Positions 6,772 through 9,533 of a DNA stretch of 9,533 bases are shown in pieces (position 1 is the stretch's first letter; the number at the start of each line of letters is the position of its first letter). Under the pieces are notes generated by a model. It saw only the letters and a program-made list of their open reading frames with translations, did no database searches and was not told the DNA's origin. The stretch is from an uncultured Solirubrobacterales bacterium. GTDB taxonomy: Bacteria > Actinomycetota > Thermoleophilia > Solirubrobacterales > Solirubrobacteraceae. Both the position numbers and the translations under genes were made by a program. The DNA lies in assembly GCA_903959665.1 (NCBI GenBank), contig CAJBXY010000150.1, positions 1 to 9,533 of the forward strand, read 5' to 3'.

Positions 6772-6781
6772 TTGCGCTCAA
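6772..6781 (-). promoter_or_regulatory. TTGAGCGCAA element upstream of amt
   Basis: Read towards amt, TTGAGCGCAA ends 30 bases before ATG 6741. The identical ten bases occur upstream of the glutamine synthetase in the same orientation relative to that gene. The element is nearly palindromic (TTG and CAA arms around AGCG, eight of ten positions symmetric), like a small operator. Its location close to the start codon means it would lie in the 5' leader or at the transcription start. Confidence 0.45.
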
Positions 6782-6959
6782 TCCGCGCTGCGCTATTAGC
6801 CGCAGGTAGAAAGATCGAACGTCGTCGCTCTCCAATTGGGAGAATCGCTTGCTCGCCAGCCCCGCCCCGCTAGGGCGTACCGCGCAGCACTCGGTTTAGA
6901 CATCGGGATAACGTGCGCAGCAGAGATCGCTTCTAGTCTCGTCAATTGTCACCCGCGCG

Positions 6960-6969
6960 TTGAGCGCAA
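6960..6969 (+). promoter_or_regulatory. TTGAGCGCAA element upstream of glutamine synthetase
   Basis: TTGAGCGCAA ends 24 bases before ATG 6994 and is the exact inverted partner of the copy upstream of amt. Both copies follow a GCGCG-containing stretch and are followed by a purine and then A. Because the orientation is the same relative to each gene, it could act on DNA as an operator or on RNA in the leader. Confidence 0.45.
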
Positions 6970-6993
6970 AAACCAACAAATCTGGAGATCAAG

Positions 6994-9144
6994 ATGGCCT
7001 CGAAGACCCGTCAGCAGAACGTAATCGCAGCGCAGTGGGCAGCAAGCTCAGATGGCAGCGGCCAGTCCGACATCACCGAATCGGCGGCCGCGATCTACGG
7101 CGAGAACGTCTTCAATCTGGCCGCCCAGAAGGCGCGCCTGCCAAAAGCCGTCTTCACGAAGCTGCAGAAGACTCTCGCCGACGGCGCGCCGCTCGACCCG
7201 GCCCTAGCCGACGCCGTCGCCGACGCGATGCGCGCCTGGGCAATGGAGCACGGAGCTACTCACTTCACGCACTGGTTCCAGCCACTGACGAACATGACGG
7301 CCGAGAAGCACGACTCGTTCTTTGAACCGGTTGGCGACGGCACGGCGATCGCCAACTTCTCCGGCAAGGAGCTGATCCAAGGTGAACCAGACGCATCCTC
7401 ATTCCCGACCGGCGGCATCCGCGCCACCTTCGAGGCTCGCGGCTACACGGCTTGGGACCCAACATCGCCGGCCTTCATTCTCGAGAACCCAAACGGTTCG
7501 GTGCTCTGCATCCCGACCGCCTTCGTCTCCTGGACCGGCGAAGCGCTCGACCACAAGACGCCGCTGCTGCGCTCGATGGACTCGCTTTCGAGCGTTGCGC
7601 TGCGGGCACTGAAGCTGTTCGGCGACAAGGCCGCTGGCCGCGTCTTCACGACCGTCGGCCCGGAGCAGGAGTACTTCCTGATTGACGAGCAGTACTTCTA
7701 TGAGCGGCCCGATCTCTACACGACCGGCCGCACGCTCTTCGGCGCCAAGCCTCCGAAAGGCCATGAGCTAGACGAGCACTACTTCGGAACGATTCCAGAG
7801 CGCGTACTGGCCTGCATGCTTGAAACCGAGCGCGAGCTGCAGCGGCTCGGCGTGCCGGTGAAGACGCGCCACAACGAGGTTGCCCCATCGCAGTACGAGC
7901 TGGCGCCGATCTTCGAGAACTCGAACGTCGGCTCCGACCATCAGCAGCTGACGATGCAGGTGCTCGAGAACGTCGCTCGTCGCTACGGCCTCGTCTGCCT
8001 GATGCACGAGAAGCCGTTTGCCGGCGTCAACGGTTCCGGCAAGCACAACAACTGGTCGATGGGCACAGATAGTGGCCAGAATCTGCTCGAGCCCGGCGAC
8101 ACGCCGGCCGAGAACATTCAGTTCCTCTTCTTCTGCGTCGCCGTTATCGCCGCCGTTGATCGCCACCAGGAGCTGCTCCGTGCCAGCGTTGCCAACGTCG
8201 GCCAGGACCATCGTCTTGGCGCCAATGAGGCACCGCCGGCGATCATCTCGATCTTCCTCGGCAGCGAGCTCGAGCGTGCCTTCAACGCCGTCGCCTCAGG
8301 CAAAGCGGCCGACAGCGCAGCCGGCAACTTCCTCGGCCTCGGCACGCCGGTGCTGCCGCCGCTGCCGCTCCACGGCGGCGACCGCAACCGCACCTCGCCG
8401 TTCGCATTTACGGGCAACAAGTTTGAGTTCCGCGCGCTTGGCTCGAGCATGTCGCTCGGTTTTGTCAACACGGCGCTGAACACGATCGTCGCTGAGTCGA
8501 TCGACATCATGGTTGATGAGGTTGAGGCGGCGAAGAAGAAGGGCAAGAAGCGCCCCGAAGCGATCCTCGAGACGATCAAGAAGAACTGGAAGGCGCACAA
8601 GCGGATCGTCTTTGACGGCGACGGATACGCCGACGCATGGCAGAAGGAGGCGGCCAAGCGCGGCCTGGCAAACCTGCGCACGACTCCCGACGCGCTGCCT
8701 TGGCTGGTCGCGAAGTCGACGATCCAGGTCTTTGAGCGCTACGACGTGCTCAACGAGCGCGAGCTCGAAGCCCGCTTTGAGGTTGCCGTTGAGCAGTACT
8801 CAACGAAGCTGAACATCGAAGCTGAGACCGCCGCTTCGATCGCCCGGACGATGATCCTTCCGGCCGCCGTCCGCTACCTAGCCGAGTGCAAGGAGGCCGG
8901 GGTGACGGCGCTTGCCAGCGAGATGAAAGCCTCGACCGACGAGCTCGTCAAGCGGCTGAAGGTGCTCGAGAAGGCCAACGCGAGCCACCCGGCCGCCGAT
9001 GGGCTCAAAGAGGCGGAGTACATGCGCGACAAGGTGATCCCGGCGATGGACAAGGCGCGCGAGACGGCCGACAAGCTCGAAGGGCTCGTCGCAGATGATC
9101 TCTGGCCGCTTCCGAAGTACTCGGAGATGCTCTTCATCAAGTAG
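6994..9144 (+). CDS. glnN: Type III glutamine synthetase
   Basis: This enzyme makes glutamine from glutamate, ammonia and ATP in the cytosol. It has 716 residues, the usual size of the type III family and far longer than type I (about 470). The type III N-terminal domain is clear: GATHFTHWFQPLTNMTAEKH (87-106), GKELIQGEPDASSFPTGG (124-141) and ARGYTAWDPTSPAF (148-161). The catalytic part follows with metal-binding glutamates in PEQEYFLID (223-231), RHNEVAPSQYELAPIFE (292-308), SDHQQLTMQV (314-323), the substrate loop HEKPFAGVNGSGKHNNWS (338-355), and NRTSPFAFTGNKFEFRALGS (465-484), where Glu478 and Arg480 end the active site. A helical C-terminal region (about 600-700) completes it. ATG 6994 has GGAG six bases upstream. 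The gene diverges from amt-PII, which supplies its ammonium. Family knowledge: type III enzymes lack the tyrosine adenylylation loop control of type I. Nothing is truncated. Confidence 0.97.
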   Translation: MASKTRQQNVIAAQWAASSDGSGQSDITESAAAIYGENVFNLAAQKARLPKAVFTKLQKTLADGAPLDPALADAVADAMRAWAMEHGATHFTHWFQPLTNMTAEKHDSFFEPVGDGTAIANFSGKELIQGEPDASSFPTGGIRATFEARGYTAWDPTSPAFILENPNGSVLCIPTAFVSWTGEALDHKTPLLRSMDSLSSVALRALKLFGDKAAGRVFTTVGPEQEYFLIDEQYFYERPDLYTTGRTLFGAKPPKGHELDEHYFGTIPERVLACMLETERELQRLGVPVKTRHNEVAPSQYELAPIFENSNVGSDHQQLTMQVLENVARRYGLVCLMHEKPFAGVNGSGKHNNWSMGTDSGQNLLEPGDTPAENIQFLFFCVAVIAAVDRHQELLRASVANVGQDHRLGANEAPPAIISIFLGSELERAFNAVASGKAADSAAGNFLGLGTPVLPPLPLHGGDRNRTSPFAFTGNKFEFRALGSSMSLGFVNTALNTIVAESIDIMVDEVEAAKKKGKKRPEAILETIKKNWKAHKRIVFDGDGYADAWQKEAAKRGLANLRTTPDALPWLVAKSTIQVFERYDVLNERELEARFEVAVEQYSTKLNIEAETAASIARTMILPAAVRYLAECKEAGVTALASEMKASTDELVKRLKVLEKANASHPAADGLKEAEYMRDKVIPAMDKARETADKLEGLVADDLWPLPKYSEMLFIK

Positions 9145-9214
9145 CCCTGAGGTTTTCGGGTTCCGGTGGCCGCGAAGCAAGCAGCTTTGTCGTGGGCTGT
9201 TTGCGCGGCTGAGG
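9145..9214. other. Short convergent intergenic spacer
   Basis: These 70 bases separate two converging genes. A weak, bulged stem (TTCGGG at 9156-9161 with CCGCGAA at 9170-9176) can be drawn, but no T-run follows it, so I do not call a terminator. I see no further element. Confidence 0.6.
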
Positions 9215-9533
9215 CTACGACGGAAATAGTTGAAGGAAGATCAAGAGGCAGGCACCGATTATTCCCAAGATCGCCGCCGCCACGCCGATCGTTATGGCGG
9301 GCGCAAGCGGCTCAGTCGGCAGCAGCCAGCGTCGCAGCAGCCTCGAGAGTTGCGGCAGCCAGATCAACATCACCAGCGACATCGCGATCGCGTTGGTCAA
9401 CAGGGTCGACAGCGCGAAAGGCACTGTCACCAACTGAGCCAGAATCTCGTGGGCGATAATCACGGTCGGGTAGAGCGCCATGATCCCCGTGATCAGCTGC
9501 TTCCACTTTGTCGGTGCACCCGGTCCGGCCTCA
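9215..9533 (-). CDS. Membrane protein, C-terminal part, resembling the membrane domain of antibiotic-biosynthesis-monooxygenase-like proteins (5' end beyond window)
   Basis: This is the last 105 codons of a minus-strand gene whose start is beyond the right edge; the frame stays open through 9532 (EAGPGAPTKWKQLITGIMAL), so the internal ATG at 9481 need not be the start. Three hydrophobic helices are visible: about 17-41 of the visible part, 43-65 (LLTNAIAMSLVMLIWLPQL), and a last one near the C-terminus (AITIGVAAAILGIIGACLL). The pattern P-x-KWK, a helix with ALYP, a helix ending in LP-x-LSRLLRRWL-x-P is what I associate with the membrane tail of proteins that carry an N-terminal antibiotic biosynthesis monooxygenase (ABM) domain. 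That N-terminal domain is not in the window, so the call rests on the tail alone, and the third helix is an addition to the two I expect. A plain small membrane protein is the alternative. Confidence 0.6.
   Translation of the reverse strand, partial: EAGPGAPTKWKQLITGIMALYPTVIIAHEILAQLVTVPFALSTLLTNAIAMSLVMLIWLPQLSRLLRRWLLPTEPLAPAITIGVAAAILGIIGACLLIFLQLFPS

Larger units (their letters stand above)
6742..6993. promoter_or_regulatory. Divergent regulatory region between amt and glutamine synthetase
   Basis: These 252 bases contain no gene and must hold the promoters of both the amt-PII operon and the synthetase. I could not pick a convincing -35/-10 pair for either; TAATAG (minus strand, near 6793-6798) and GATAAC (plus strand, 6906-6911) are weak candidates. 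The region does hold a mirrored 10-base element (listed separately) and two CAATTG palindromes, at 6833-6838 within the dyad TCTCC-AATTG-GGAGA (6829-6843) and at 6943-6948. No sequence resembling the GTnAC-n6-GnAAC pattern of actinobacterial GlnR was found. Confidence 0.7.

Noticed and set aside
6742..6993. GlnR-type binding site for nitrogen control
   Set aside because: GTCAC at 6948-6952 is the only half-like match, and the second half-site at the required spacing is missing.
6994..9144. Antisense open frames within the synthetase gene (for example 7399-7764 and 8118-8681 on the minus strand)
   Set aside because: They lie wholly inside a gene whose protein matches its family end to end, and they show no domain of their own.
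9145..9214. Rho-independent terminator between the synthetase and the membrane protein gene
   Set aside because: Only a short bulged stem can be drawn, and no T-run follows in either direction.

Overview
The window is a GC-rich bacterial chromosome segment with dense, short-spaced operons. The gene content suggests a deep-branching actinobacterium, plausibly of the Thermoleophilia/Solirubrobacterales type. The pointers are an Mce lipid-uptake operon with paired YrbE permeases, a type III glutamine synthetase, and an Amt carrier with its own PII protein. The lineage is an inference from gene content, since no rRNA or other marker is present.

Positions 1-4139 (minus strand) hold the first five genes of an Mce-type ABC lipid transporter operon. 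Transcription runs from 4139 towards 1: two MlaE/YrbE permeases, a MlaF/Mkl-type ATPase, a complete Mce (MlaD-family) substrate-binding protein, and the start of a second Mce protein cut by the window edge. A promoter-like TTGTCA-18-TAAGAT element lies just upstream, inside a cluster of CAACCG hexamers. Divergent from it, at 4286-4900, is a gene for a secreted lipoprotein with an Ig-like beta-sandwich, possibly an accessory of the transporter.

Positions 4914-9144 hold a nitrogen-assimilation module. Amt (start 6741) and PII (start 5285) form a minus-strand operon, and a type III glutamine synthetase runs the other way from 6994. Amt brings in ammonium, PII senses ATP/ADP and 2-oxoglutarate and gates Amt, and the synthetase fixes ammonium onto glutamate. 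The 252-base divergent intergenic region carries an exact 10-base element, TTGAGCGCAA, once upstream of each gene, in the same orientation and at nearly the same distance from each start codon. The PII protein has leucine where the usual modification tyrosine (Tyr51) sits.

The right end (9215-9533, minus strand) holds the C-terminal part of a small multi-helix membrane protein resembling the membrane domain of antibiotic-biosynthesis-monooxygenase-type proteins. I saw no tRNA, rRNA, CRISPR array, insertion sequence or prophage gene. The most unusual items are the mirrored 10-base element, the Tyr51-less PII and the hexamer cluster at the mce promoter.
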